Part shown: positions 1 through 9,003 of the stretch, piece after piece | How the letters are laid out: the number at the start of each line of letters is the position of its first letter | How positions within the stretch are numbered: position 1 is the first letter of the stretch | Assembly: GCA_963835855.1 (NCBI GenBank) | Contig: CAWIHA010000004.1 | Coordinates: 1-57,810, forward strand | DNA length: 57,810 bases | Direction: 5' to 3' | From: CAWIHA01 sp963835855 | GTDB taxonomy: Bacteria; Acidobacteriota; Terriglobia; Bryobacterales; Bryobacteraceae | Translations under genes and position numbers: made by a program | The notes under the pieces: generated by a model | Databases searched by the model: none | What the model was told of the DNA's origin: nothing | What the model saw: only the letters and a program-made list of their open reading frames with translations

Positions 1-1
1 C

Positions 2-2164
2 TCGGCTTATGTTGCGGGCAAGGCGCTGCTCGGCGAGGATGCGAACGATCTGGTTGCACTGCTGGCGGGCTGGAGCGTTTATACCTGGTTGGCCGGCTTC
101 GCCGTGCGCTGGCCGGTGAATTACCCGGTGGTGTACGCGGCTGCGCTTGGGGTTGTCATTTCCTTGAAGCGCGACGTTGCCGCTCGTTGTCTGCGCCGCT
201 GCGCGGCCCTGTTCCGTCCGGCCGCACTGCCGCGGTGGAGCGAGCGAGTCGCGCTTGCGCTAATAGCGTTCGTTTTGATCGCGCACTGGCTGGTTGCGTT
301 GAAGCCGGAAGTCAGCGCCGACGGCCTCGCCATGCATCTCGCGATTCCCGCGTCGATCGCTGCCCATCACCAGTTCGTGTTTGATTTCAAGCACACCACT
401 TGGGCCCTGATGCCGATGGGGGCCGACTGGGGATATACGGCCGTCTACTTGATCGGCGGCGAATACGCGGCGCGCCTGTTGAACCTGAGCGCTCTGTTCG
501 TGGTCACGGGCTTGTTATTCTCCGTGATCCGGCGCTGGCTGCCGATGGCGCCATCGCTGCTGCTCACGGCGATGTTCGCGGCAACCCCGTTAGTGCAGCT
601 TGTCACCGGCTCTCTGCTGGCGGAAAACATTTGGGCGGCGCTACTTCTCGGCGCGGTAGTCGAGTTGTGGCAATACCACGAGAAGGGTCGTGCGCGCGAT
701 TTGTATGCGATGGCCGTGCTGCTGGGCGCCGCGATGACGGTGAAATTCGGCGCGCTGGCATTTGCCGCGGCCGCCGTTCCGCTCGCCGGCGCCGAGGTCT
801 TCCGCAGACGAAAGGCATCGAAGGTGGCCATACCGGCCGCGCTTGCGCTCGCATTGCTGTTCCTGTTCGGCGCGCCGTCTTATCTCACCGCGTACTGGAA
901 GTCCGGGAACCCGGTCTTCCCCTTCATGAACAAGGTTTTCAAATCCCCGTACTACGATTCCAAAGTGTCCTTTCACGATAGCCGTTTCCCCCGGATGTCA
1001 TTGCGCCCCGGGATATTGTACGACCTCACGTTCCATAGTAATCAATACTTCGAGGGGCAGAACGGAGGCTTTGGGTTTCAGTACCTCGCGCTGCTGCCGC
1101 TTTGCCTGTTGGTGCTCGGCCGCGGATGGCGGTATGAGGGATGGAGCACGCTGCTGATTTCGCTCGTAACCGTGGCAGCGACGTTCCGCGTCCAAAGCAA
1201 CCTGCGGTATCTTTACCCGGTCCTGCCGCTGTTTACCATCCTGATTGCGCGCACAATCGCATCGCTGCGCTCGATTGAGCGCGAGCTGTATGTTGCCGCC
1301 CTCTCCGTCGCGCTTGTGGCCACACTCCTGAATGTCCACTTCCTGCCAGCCGCGGGCTGGAATCACGGCGAATTTTTCATCGACCCCCTGTTTCAACGGG
1401 CAGAAATCAACAATTACCGCAATTCCTCGGTGCCGGTGCGCGGCATTGTCGATTACTTGAACCGCGCGCATCCTGATGAGCCCGTCGTGTTCATCGAGAG
1501 CGCACAGATAGCCGGCTTGCGCGGGCAGGCGTTCACCAATGGTTGGCACAACACCCCGTTTTGGCTGCGCATCCTCGCGGCGGGATCCGCCGAAGACTGC
1601 CTGAAGCTGATGCGGGAGCTCGGGCTGCGATACTTCATCGCTCCAACTCCCAACAGCGGCAGGCCAGTGCGTCCTCCTGCGCTCCAAGTTTTCTTGAGGG
1701 ACTATACTCAGCCGGAGCGCGAGTTCGGCACGTATTACGTGGCGCGACTGAAAGCTGGCTATGCGGAGGCTTTAGGCCCCGTGCCGGCGGGTATCTATGA
1801 CGATGTGAGTTCCAGTATCGCTTTCTCCGGGAATTGGACGTACGATTGCAGCTTCCCGAGCGCCGCGAATGGCACCATCGCGTATTCGAATGACGCCAGC
1901 GCGAGTTTCCGGTTTCAGTTCCATGGAAACGAGCTGACTTACGTTTACACTAAGGCGTTCAACCGCGGCATGGCCGAAGTTGTCATCGACGGCGCGAGCA
2001 AGGGCCAGCTCGATCTCTACTCGCCCCAGATCGAATGGCAGGTGAGCACGACTTATAGGGGGCTAGGGCCGGGAGCGCACAGGCTCGAAGTTCGTCTCCT
2101 GCCGAAGCGCAATCTGGCCTCACAAGGCGGTTTCATTGATCTGGATGAGCTGATCGTGCGCTGA
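2..2164 (+). CDS. GT-C type membrane glycosyltransferase, 5' end outside window
   Basis: The reading frame is open to the left edge of the window, so the true start lies upstream; about 720 codons are present. The protein has many hydrophobic segments through roughly residue 450 and a DGLAMHLAIP motif near the beginning, resembling the acidic loop after the first membrane segment of GT-C (family 39/ArnT-like) glycosyltransferases, which use lipid-linked sugars at the outer face of the inner membrane. The last 110 residues or so are polar and beta-rich (ending GGFIDLDELIVR), probably a periplasmic carbohydrate-binding-like domain. It converges on the response regulator gene with a 20-base gap. 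The family assignment is by general architecture only; sugar and acceptor are unknown. Confidence 0.6.
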   Translation, partial: SAYVAGKALLGEDANDLVALLAGWSVYTWLAGFAVRWPVNYPVVYAAALGVVISLKRDVAARCLRRCAALFRPAALPRWSERVALALIAFVLIAHWLVALKPEVSADGLAMHLAIPASIAAHHQFVFDFKHTTWALMPMGADWGYTAVYLIGGEYAARLLNLSALFVVTGLLFSVIRRWLPMAPSLLLTAMFAATPLVQLVTGSLLAENIWAALLLGAVVELWQYHEKGRARDLYAMAVLLGAAMTVKFGALAFAAAAVPLAGAEVFRRRKASKVAIPAALALALLFLFGAPSYLTAYWKSGNPVFPFMNKVFKSPYYDSKVSFHDSRFPRMSLRPGILYDLTFHSNQYFEGQNGGFGFQYLALLPLCLLVLGRGWRYEGWSTLLISLVTVAATFRVQSNLRYLYPVLPLFTILIARTIASLRSIERELYVAALSVALVATLLNVHFLPAAGWNHGEFFIDPLFQRAEINNYRNSSVPVRGIVDYLNRAHPDEPVVFIESAQIAGLRGQAFTNGWHNTPFWLRILAAGSAEDCLKLMRELGLRYFIAPTPNSGRPVRPPALQVFLRDYTQPEREFGTYYVARLKAGYAEALGPVPAGIYDDVSSSIAFSGNWTYDCSFPSAANGTIAYSNDASASFRFQFHGNELTYVYTKAFNRGMAEVVIDGASKGQLDLYSPQIEWQVSTTYRGLGPGAHRLEVRLLPKRNLASQGGFIDLDELIVR

Positions 2165-2184
2165 GCGCGGAGCCGCGGTGCGGA

Positions 2185-3552
2185 CTACTCGCCTCCGGCG
2201 GCGTCCTTCTCCATGCCCATCTGCGACAACCGGTAGCGCAATGCGTTTCGGGTCAACCCGAGCAACCGCGCGGCTTGGCTCTTGTTGCCCTCGGCGCGGC
2301 GCAGCGCCTCTCGAATAATCGCCTGCTCGTGTTCGTCGAGGGTCATTCCTTCGGGGAGGAAATCTCCGGACGCAAGCTGGTGCGCTCGCGACGCGGTGTC
2401 GAGCCGGATATCGGCGGCCTCGAGCCGTGTGCCCGCCGAAAGCACGATGCTGCGCTCGATCACGTTCTCCAGCTCGCGCACATTTCCGGGCCAGTGATAG
2501 CTCATGAGCCGCTGAATGGCTTCTTCGCTGATGGATTCCACCCTGCTCCCAACCGCCGGCGCGAGCTTCTTGACGAAGTGCTCGGCCAGAAACGGAATGT
2601 CCTCGGGACGCGCCCGCAGGGGCGGGATGTTGATGGGCACGACATTCAGGCGGTAATAAAGATCTTCGCGGAAAGTGCCCTGCTCGAGCGCGGCGCGGAG
2701 GTCCTGGTTGGTCGCCGCGACGATGCGCACGTCGATGTGCCGGATCTTATTGCTACCCAGCCGCTCGAACTCGCGCTCCTGCAAGATCCGGAGCAGCTTC
2801 ACTTGGATGGACGGCGGGACGTCGCCGATCTCGTCGAGAAACACGGTGCCCGTGTCGGCCTGCTCAAACTTGCCCGGTTTGGACGCATTTGCGCCCGTGA
2901 ATGCGCCCTTCTCATAACCGAAGAGCTCGCTTTCCATCAGATTTTCCGGGAGCGCCGTGCAATTGATCTTCACGAACGGGCGGTCTGAGCGCGGCGAGTG
3001 GAAGTGGATGGCGCGAGCAATCAGGTCCTTTCCGACGCCGCTCTCGCCAGCGAGAAAAACCGTTGCCCGGGTGGGGGCGACCCGCTCGACGGTCGCGAAA
3101 ATCTCCTGCATCGCCGGGCTCCGCCCGATGATGTTGTCGAACTCGTAGCGACGGCCGAGTTCCTCGCGCAGCTTGCGGTTCTCGTCCTGGAGCGCGCTAA
3201 CCTCCAGCGCTTTCCGGACCACCGTCATCAGGTGATCGAGCGAGAACGGCTTCAACAGGAAGTCCGCCGCGCCTTTCTTCATCGCATCGACGGCGGTCTC
3301 GATCGTTCCGAACGCAGTCATGACGATGATGGGCGTGCGCGTGTTCTGGCGGCGTATGAGCGAAAGCAACTCCAGGCCATCAATGCCTGGCAAGCGCAGA
3401 TCGGTGAGGACCAGATCGGCGCGGTCGGCCATCTTGATCGCGTCTTCGGCTGAACCAGCCTGCTCCACCTCGAAATCGGCCGAGCGGAGCTGCAGTTCCA
3501 AGACGCGCCGCAGCTTCTCCTCATCCTCGACGATCAAGATCCTGTTTTTCAT
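2185..3552 (-). CDS. NtrC-family sigma-54-dependent response regulator
   Basis: This 455-residue protein has the three NtrC domains in order. A receiver starts with ILIVEDE and carries the likely phospho-acceptor Asp51 in LTDLRLPG. A central AAA+ domain (about 140-370) has Walker A GESGVGKD, the sigma-54-contacting GAFTGA loop and Walker B VFLDEIGD. A Fis-type helix-turn-helix closes the protein (KSQAARLLGLTRNALRYRL). All key residues are present, so it should be able to open sigma-54 promoters when phosphorylated. It lies 12 bases downstream of a histidine kinase gene, which is the likely partner. The target genes cannot be read from the window; the flagellar cluster 4 kb away is a candidate only by proximity. 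Confidence 0.95.
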   Translation of the reverse strand: MKNRILIVEDEEKLRRVLELQLRSADFEVEQAGSAEDAIKMADRADLVLTDLRLPGIDGLELLSLIRRQNTRTPIIVMTAFGTIETAVDAMKKGAADFLLKPFSLDHLMTVVRKALEVSALQDENRKLREELGRRYEFDNIIGRSPAMQEIFATVERVAPTRATVFLAGESGVGKDLIARAIHFHSPRSDRPFVKINCTALPENLMESELFGYEKGAFTGANASKPGKFEQADTGTVFLDEIGDVPPSIQVKLLRILQEREFERLGSNKIRHIDVRIVAATNQDLRAALEQGTFREDLYYRLNVVPINIPPLRARPEDIPFLAEHFVKKLAPAVGSRVESISEEAIQRLMSYHWPGNVRELENVIERSIVLSAGTRLEAADIRLDTASRAHQLASGDFLPEGMTLDEHEQAIIREALRRAEGNKSQAARLLGLTRNALRYRLSQMGMEKDAAGGE

Positions 3553-3564
3553 GGACGCCGCAAT

Positions 3565-4815
3565 TCATCGCCCTTCGGCGGGTAGAGACACGCGAAACAC
3601 GCTGCCTTTGCCAAGCTCGCTTTCGACCGTCATTTTACCGCCGTGCAGGTCAACGATCTTGGAAACGACCGCAAGACCCATGCCCATGCCCTCCTTCTTG
3701 GTGGTGAAAAAGGGATTGAAGATGTTCTCCAAATACTCCGCGCCGATGCCCACGCCGCGGTCGATCACCGAAATTTCGACGCCGCTCGCCGACGGCCGTG
3801 TCTTCACCGTGATCGCGCCCCCAGCGGGCGTTGCCTGCGCCGCGTTGAGCAGCAGATTATAGAAGACCCGTTCCATCAGCTCGGCATCGAAGGCGAAGGG
3901 GCGGATGTCAGGCGAATAGTTTTTGTATACGGTGACGTCATAGGGGGGTGTGTTGCGCTCGAGCTGCGAAATGGCCCGGTCGATGACCTCGGCAAGCTCG
4001 GCGGTTTCGAGCTTCAGTTCCAATGGCCGCGCGAACTCGAGGAAACGCGTCACCAGCGAGTTCGTGCGGTCGACCTCGCTCGAGATGAATCCAGCCAATT
4101 CGCCTGCGATATCGCCAGCGGTAGGCAGGTTCTTCAGCAGCATTTCCGAGGATGCCTTGATGGTCCCGAGCGGGTTGCGAAGCTCGTGCGCCAGACCAGC
4201 CGAAAGCTGGCCCAGCGCCGCGAGCCTCTCGGAACGCCGCACGGCAGCTTCAGCCTCTTCGAGGTTGCGGTTCGCTTCAGCAAGCTGTCTGGCTGCGGCC
4301 TGGGCGCGCCGCGCCTCCATCCGGTTTGCTTCGGCCAAGCGTTGAGTGAGGTAGCCGATAACCGCCAGACAGATAAGCCGGAGGGCGAGCTCGGGAACCT
4401 GGTCGGCCGGAATGGTGTATCGCTCCCAATCGATCTCCAGCAGGAACGAGAGATAGGTGACGCACGCGAGCACGGTGAACAGGAAGGTTCCGGTGACGCC
4501 GAGCGTCGTTGCGGCCGAGACCACCGGGATCAGCAGGATCCAGTAGTAACTGCTCGTGATTCCGCCAATCACGCCCCCGGAATCCCAGATGATTGCGGCT
4601 CCCAGCGCCAGCTTCGCCAGGTTGGCGACGACGCTGCCGCGCGCAGTCGCCAGGGATGGCACCTTCGGCTCGGCAACCTGCAGCACGGCCAGCAGGAACA
4701 GCAGGGTGATGAAATGGCCATCGCGCACCGGCCCGGTCATGGCCATGATCGCGAACAGCAGGAGCCAGATCAAGTCGCGTACGCGGACCCAGTCGGCCGA
4801 ACGGAAGCGTGCCAC
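3565..4815 (-). CDS. Membrane sensor histidine kinase, partner of the NtrC-type regulator
   Basis: This 416-residue protein has about five hydrophobic segments in the first 160 residues and little room for a periplasmic domain, then a short coiled coil. The dimerisation/phosphoacceptor box is AGLAHELRNPLG, and the HATPase domain has the N box (NLLLNAAQ), the D box (DRGVGIG) and a GMGMGLAV G box. The order and motifs match NtrB/AtoS-like kinases. It lies directly upstream of the response regulator gene, forming a two-gene operon. The sensor is buried in the membrane, so the signal may be membrane state or a hydrophobic ligand; this is inference. Confidence 0.93.
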   Translation of the reverse strand: MARFRSADWVRVRDLIWLLLFAIMAMTGPVRDGHFITLLFLLAVLQVAEPKVPSLATARGSVVANLAKLALGAAIIWDSGGVIGGITSSYYWILLIPVVSAATTLGVTGTFLFTVLACVTYLSFLLEIDWERYTIPADQVPELALRLICLAVIGYLTQRLAEANRMEARRAQAAARQLAEANRNLEEAEAAVRRSERLAALGQLSAGLAHELRNPLGTIKASSEMLLKNLPTAGDIAGELAGFISSEVDRTNSLVTRFLEFARPLELKLETAELAEVIDRAISQLERNTPPYDVTVYKNYSPDIRPFAFDAELMERVFYNLLLNAAQATPAGGAITVKTRPSASGVEISVIDRGVGIGAEYLENIFNPFFTTKKEGMGMGLAVVSKIVDLHGGKMTVESELGKGSVFRVSLPAEGR

Positions 4816-4887
4816 GGTGCCATCTTATCGTAGGGGGACTCCTCCTGCCGGGCCGCGGTTGTGCCAGAATGGAGTCTTCTCCCCACC

Positions 4888-6660
4888 ATGAGTTATTCAG
4901 AATCCGTGCCCGGCGAATTAGAAGCGGTTGCGCCTGCGGCCGATGATGCCTCCTCCGAATCAGGTCCAGGCGAATGGCGCGCCGGCGCGCCTGCCGTGTC
5001 CGCCGATGACGCTTCATTTGGAGCGATCCTATCTGAATTCGAGGATTCACGCCGCCAGACATCCGAGAGGCAGAGCGCGAGCCGCCGTGGCACGGTCGTC
5101 GCCATTTCGGCCGAGGCCGTAATCGTTGACATCGGCTACAAAACCGAGGGCATGATCCCAGTCGAGGAATTCCGCGATCCCTCAGGCCAGCTCGAGGTCA
5201 AGGTCGGCGATCAAATCGTCATTTCCATCAAGGGGCGCGACCCGGCGGGATATTACCTGCTCTCAAAGATCAAGGTCGAGCGGCCCAAGGACTGGGCCTC
5301 GCTCGAAAAGGCGTTCGCCGAGAAGCGCTCGATCGCTGGCGTCGTGACCGGAGTCGTAAAAGGCGGGCTGAGCGTGGACGTCGGCGTCCGCGCATTCCTT
5401 CCAGCCTCGCGCAGCGGTGCCAAGGATGCGGCCGCGATGGAGGCGTTAACCGGCCAGGAGATCGCCTGCAAGATCATCAAGCTCGATGTAGCGGACGAGG
5501 ATGTTGTCGTCGATCGCCGCAGCGTGCTCGAAGAGGAAGAAGCAAGCACGCGGCAGCAAGCGTTCAATGCTCTTAGAGAGGGCGCGGTTGTTCGCGGCGC
5601 CGTGCGCACACTGACGGATTTCGGCGCGTTCCTCGATCTTGGCGGCATCGATGGCCTGCTGCACGTCACCGACATGTGCTGGGGGCGTGTTAACAAGCCT
5701 GCGGATGTGCTCAACGCCGGCGATGAAGTTGACGTCCAGATTCTCAAAATCGACCGCGAGAATCGCCGCATTTCGCTAGGTCTCAAACAGCTCACGCCGG
5801 ATCCGTGGGCGCTGGCGCCGGAAAAGTACAGGGCTGGGAACCGCGTCAAAGGCAAGGTCACGCGCGTGGCCGACTTCGGCGCTTTCGTCGAACTGGAGCC
5901 TGGCGTCGAGGGCCTGATCCACGTCTCCGATCTTTCCTGGTCGAAGAAGGCGCGCAAGCCCAAGGACGTCGTGAAGCCCGGGGAACTGGTTGAGGTGGTC
6001 GTGATCAACGTGAGCGCCGCCGAGCGGCGCATCGGCCTCAGCCTGAAGCAGGCGCTTGGCGATCCGTGGGACGACGCGGCCCAGAAATTCCAGGCGGGCA
6101 GCGTGGTCGAGGGCCGTGTGAAGAACCTGGCGAAGTTCGGCGCATTTGTCGAACTGGCGGAAGGCATCGAGGGCATGATCCACGTCGGCGACTTGAGCGC
6201 TGAGAAGCGGATCAACCACCCGCAGGAGGTACTGAAACCAGGCGAGATAGTGCGCGCCCAGGTGCTCGAATTCGACCGTGAAAAGCGGCGCATCCGGCTC
6301 GGAGTCAAGCAATTGCAGCCGACGAGCGCGGATGAGTATATCGCCGAGCACCAGGCCGGCGATATCGTCACGGGCCGCATCGTGGATGTGGCCAAAGCCG
6401 AGGCAAAGGTCGAGCTTGGTGAAGGCCTGGTCGCGACCTGCATCCTGCCAAAGGTACGGAACCAAGCGGAAGAGAGGGCCGGCCCTGCCGCGGCCGATCT
6501 TTCTACCCTTACAGCCATGCTCGCCGCAAAGTGGCGGCAGGGCGAAGCGAAGTCGGAATCGGCGGCGCGCGAGCCCGCCCATCCCGGCCAGATCCGCAGC
6601 TTCCGCATCACCGTGGTCGATGCGGCAACTAAGCGCATCACGCTTGAACTGGCCGGCTGA
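4888..6660 (+). CDS. rpsA: Ribosomal protein bS1 (S1-domain RNA-binding protein)
   Basis: The 590-residue protein has a roughly 70-residue acidic, low-complexity leader followed by six S1 RNA-binding repeats. Repeats 3-5 are canonical, with DFGAFLDL/VADFGAFVEL/KFGAFVEL and HVTD/HVSD/HVGD motifs and the RRISLGLKQ type linkers; repeats 1 and 2 are the ribosome-binding type, and the last is divergent. This is the bS1 layout, the protein that brings mRNA to the 30S subunit. I chose the ATG at 4888 because it has GGAG 13 bases upstream; a GTG at 4861 in the same frame is an alternative. It is divergent from the histidine kinase gene. No cmk or ihf neighbour is present, unlike in proteobacteria. 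Confidence 0.92.
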   Translation: MSYSESVPGELEAVAPAADDASSESGPGEWRAGAPAVSADDASFGAILSEFEDSRRQTSERQSASRRGTVVAISAEAVIVDIGYKTEGMIPVEEFRDPSGQLEVKVGDQIVISIKGRDPAGYYLLSKIKVERPKDWASLEKAFAEKRSIAGVVTGVVKGGLSVDVGVRAFLPASRSGAKDAAAMEALTGQEIACKIIKLDVADEDVVVDRRSVLEEEEASTRQQAFNALREGAVVRGAVRTLTDFGAFLDLGGIDGLLHVTDMCWGRVNKPADVLNAGDEVDVQILKIDRENRRISLGLKQLTPDPWALAPEKYRAGNRVKGKVTRVADFGAFVELEPGVEGLIHVSDLSWSKKARKPKDVVKPGELVEVVVINVSAAERRIGLSLKQALGDPWDDAAQKFQAGSVVEGRVKNLAKFGAFVELAEGIEGMIHVGDLSAEKRINHPQEVLKPGEIVRAQVLEFDREKRRIRLGVKQLQPTSADEYIAEHQAGDIVTGRIVDVAKAEAKVELGEGLVATCILPKVRNQAEERAGPAAADLSTLTAMLAAKWRQGEAKSESAAREPAHPGQIRSFRITVVDAATKRITLELAG

Positions 6661-6817
6661 GGGCGGCGGAAAATGATTCGAGGCCGGGGCGCTCCGTAAG
6701 GATAAAGACGCCTCGGTGAGGACCTTTGAATGACCGGGCGGGCTGCTCAGCGCCGGATGCGTAACATAATGATCTGTATTTCGTCTAATCCTGCGATGGT
6801 CAGAAACGGAGTGAACT

Positions 6818-7666
6818 ATGGAACAGATTCTAACGAGTGCGGTTTTGGTGCTCCTCGGCGCGGCGCTCGCGCCCGCGCAGGCTCCTCCCCCGCCACTGGC
6901 TCCGGCCTCTCCGGTGCCAGCTTTTGCCTCTGAGAGGGCCTTCGCCCATAGAGAGAGTTATTTGGGCGTTGGCGTCCAGGAAATCGATGCTAAGCACGCG
7001 AAAGAGCTGAAATTGCCGGGGCTCTACGGTGTCGAGGTGACTTGGGTCGACCCGGACAGCCCTGCCGCGAAGGCCGGGCTAAAACAGGGCGACGTTGTGC
7101 TCGAGTATAACGGCCAGCGCGTGGAGGGGACCCAGCAGTTCGTTCGTATGGTGCACGAGACCCCGCCGGGCCATGAAGTGAAGCTGCGTATCAGCCGCAA
7201 TGGCGAGACGCAAACGCTAACTGCGACGATCGGCGAGCACAGACCGCCGGGCCCTCTAGGGGAGTGGGACATCCAGAAGCTGCCCGAGGACTGGAGGGGT
7301 ATGCCGTTCGGGCCGGAGATGCCGGATTGGCCGGGAAAGTTTGGTATGCCCTGGGGCAACCCGGTGCTGGGCATTGAAGCTGAACCACTTACTTCGCAGC
7401 TCGCTGAGTTCTTTGGCGTCACGAAGGGCGTGCTGGTGCGCACGGTCGTCGAGGACTCGGCTGCGGCGAAGGCTGGCATTAAAGCCGGCGACGTGATCAC
7501 GAAGGTGGACAACCAAGAGGTAAGCACGCCCGCGCAGGTTTCCAGGCGCATTCGCGAAATCCAGCCCCGAAAAACTTTCTCACTGACGGTGGTGCGGAAC
7601 CATCAGGAGAGAACGGTGAATGTTAGCGTGGGGCAGCCGCCTGCGAGCGAAATGCTGCCAGAGTGA
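6818..7666 (+). CDS. Secreted protein with two PDZ domains
   Basis: This 282-residue protein begins with a hydrophobic signal-like segment ending near ALAPAQA, followed by a proline-rich linker. Two PDZ domains follow: YLGVGVQEI to about residue 130 and PVLGIEAE to about residue 270, each with an AKAGLKQGDVV or AKAGIKAGDVI signature. There is no trypsin-like protease domain and no Ser-His-Asp triad, so unlike DegP/HtrA it should only bind peptides, perhaps as a periplasmic adaptor or protease regulator. The start has GGAG six bases upstream. It stands alone, convergent with the flagellar cluster. Confidence 0.88.
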   Translation: MEQILTSAVLVLLGAALAPAQAPPPPLAPASPVPAFASERAFAHRESYLGVGVQEIDAKHAKELKLPGLYGVEVTWVDPDSPAAKAGLKQGDVVLEYNGQRVEGTQQFVRMVHETPPGHEVKLRISRNGETQTLTATIGEHRPPGPLGEWDIQKLPEDWRGMPFGPEMPDWPGKFGMPWGNPVLGIEAEPLTSQLAEFFGVTKGVLVRTVVEDSAAAKAGIKAGDVITKVDNQEVSTPAQVSRRIREIQPRKTFSLTVVRNHQERTVNVSVGQPPASEMLPE

Positions 7667-7667
7667 A

Positions 7668-8027
7668 TCACGGTTCCGTTCCCGGCTGCCCCGCCGGCAA
7701 CGGTACGGTGTTTTTGCGCGACGGCGCCGTTGGCGGCGTGAGTGCCGGCGAGGGCAGCTTCACCACGATCCGGTGCACTTTGAGCAGCAGCTCGACCTCG
7801 CTCGCGGGAACCGATAGCGCCGCAGCGATCTGCTCGGGAGTCTGCCCGCGGCGGAACATGCGTAATGCCTGCCCGCGCGTGTTCAGGTTCATTCCTGAGC
7901 GCGGTGGAGTGGGCGGGACGAGCATGCCGGTCCGCTCCTCCGCCTCGATTAGTCTGGCCCTTGCCTCCTCGAGCTCTAATTGGAGAGCGCTGCCAGCGGC
8001 CTCACCTACGCGTTGTCTTTTCCTCAA
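7668..8027 (-). CDS. DUF2802-like small flagellar-cluster protein
   Basis: This 119-residue protein has a charged, probably coiled-coil N-terminal half (LELEEARARLIEAEER) and a compact helical segment (GQTPEQIAAALSVPASEVEL) that looks like a helix-turn-helix. Its C terminus is proline-rich. Proteins of the DUF2802 type with this design sit at the ends of flagellar operons downstream of flhF/fliA in other bacteria; their role is unknown. The start codon overlaps the stop of the preceding 35-aa membrane protein (ATGA), so the two are probably translated together. The DUF assignment is from memory of the motif and neighbourhood, not a search. Confidence 0.7.
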   Translation of the reverse strand: MRKRQRVGEAAGSALQLELEEARARLIEAEERTGMLVPPTPPRSGMNLNTRGQALRMFRRGQTPEQIAAALSVPASEVELLLKVHRIVVKLPSPALTPPTAPSRKNTVPLPAGQPGTEP

Positions 8028-8131
8028 TGCGCCGACTCGACCTTTACGGTCAGAAACAGAAAGACGGAGAGCCCCAGGCCAGCGGCCAGCAAGGCATAGC
8101 AGGTTATGGGGTTTCCGATCACTCCCGCCAC
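8024..8131 (-). CDS. 35-aa single-pass membrane protein
   Basis: This is a very small gene with a GTG start at 8131 that has a strong GGAGG eight bases upstream. The product is a short N terminus, one hydrophobic helix (CYALLAAGLGLSVFLFLTV) and a KVESAH tail. It begins 13 bases after the fliN/fliY stop and its TGA overlaps the next start as ATGA, so it is embedded and translationally coupled in the flagellar operon. A membrane anchor preceding a DUF2802-like soluble protein suggests that the two act together at the membrane; this is inference. A longer 65-residue reading without a good ribosome site is less likely. Confidence 0.65.
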   Translation of the reverse strand: MAGVIGNPITCYALLAAGLGLSVFLFLTVKVESAH

Positions 8132-8144
8132 ACGTCTCGCCTCC

Positions 8145-9003
8145 CTACTGCAGGGTTCGCAGCCTCCTCTCCCGGCTGAGGATCTCCTTGATACGGATCC
8201 CGTAATTCCCTTCGATGACAACCACTTCGCCCCGCGCGATCACGCAGTTGTTGACAATCACCTCGACCGGTTCGGAGATAGGCCGGTTCAGCTCGACGAT
8301 TGAGCCGGTGGTCAGCTTCAATACGTCCTTCAATGGAAGCTCCGCCCGCCCGAACGATACGCTTATGGGGAGTTCAACCTCCATCAGCAAGTCGAGTGGC
8401 CTGGCGCCGCTCTCGATCGCGGCGCCCTGGGCCAATGGCGCCAGCTCGTGGCTGCTCGCAGGCTTTGGGGGGGGCTCGGCGGCAGGGGCGGCGCTGGCGG
8501 CGATGCCCTGCTCCAGCATGCGTGCAAACGTTGCCGCTACCCGGAACGAGAGCGGCTCGACCGGCGCCTCTCCGATTTTCAGCTCGATTTGAAAGCTTGG
8601 CGCATCCTCGGGCGGGGCCGCGGTCTCCTTGCCGTTCTCGCAGGTGACCTGTGTGCCCAAGCGCTCCGTGAGGCCTTGGCTCAGGCCCGACAGGGCCTGG
8701 CTGAGCACCTCGAGGTACGTGTTTCGTGCGTCGGCGGGTTCATTGCTTTCGATCCCGGCGCTGCGGAGCGTATACGTCCCGATGTAAAGCCACACTCGCT
8801 CGGGAGCGCCAACCCACACCGCCGCATACGGGGCGATGCTGAACGGCTGTTCCCACCCATAGTGCGGTCTCGGCGGCCCAAGCGGGCTCGCCGGCCCGCC
8901 AGCCGGTGCTCGGCCGCTCCGTAGTCATGTTCTCGATCGTGTCGGACAGGCGCGCCGCCCAAGCGTCCAGCAGCCAGCCGAGAACCTCGTCCGAATTGCT
9001 CAT
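8145..9003 (-). CDS. fliN: Flagellar motor switch protein FliN/FliY, frame-disrupted
   Basis: The C-terminal 85 residues form a SpoA (FliN) domain, with VELPISVSFG and VVVIEGNYGIRI, the C-ring part of the motor switch. The N-terminal piece starts at 9003 with MSNSDEVLGW and overlaps the fliA stop as ATGA. The frame breaks at 8850-8858: removing one base of a C run (G in the mRNA) joins AAETALW to WEQPFSIAPYAAVWV and gives one 285-residue protein. As read, there are two pieces, 9003-8740 and 8819-8145. The region before SpoA resembles the CheC-like middle part of FliY, so it may be a switch protein with phosphatase-like ancestry. A second, short FliN lies at 16210-16458. Confidence 0.82.

Noticed and set aside
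5253..6641. A 462-codon minus-strand frame opposite rpsA
   Set aside because: It mirrors the S1 repeats and is dominated by Ser, Arg and Thr, which is typical of antisense reading.
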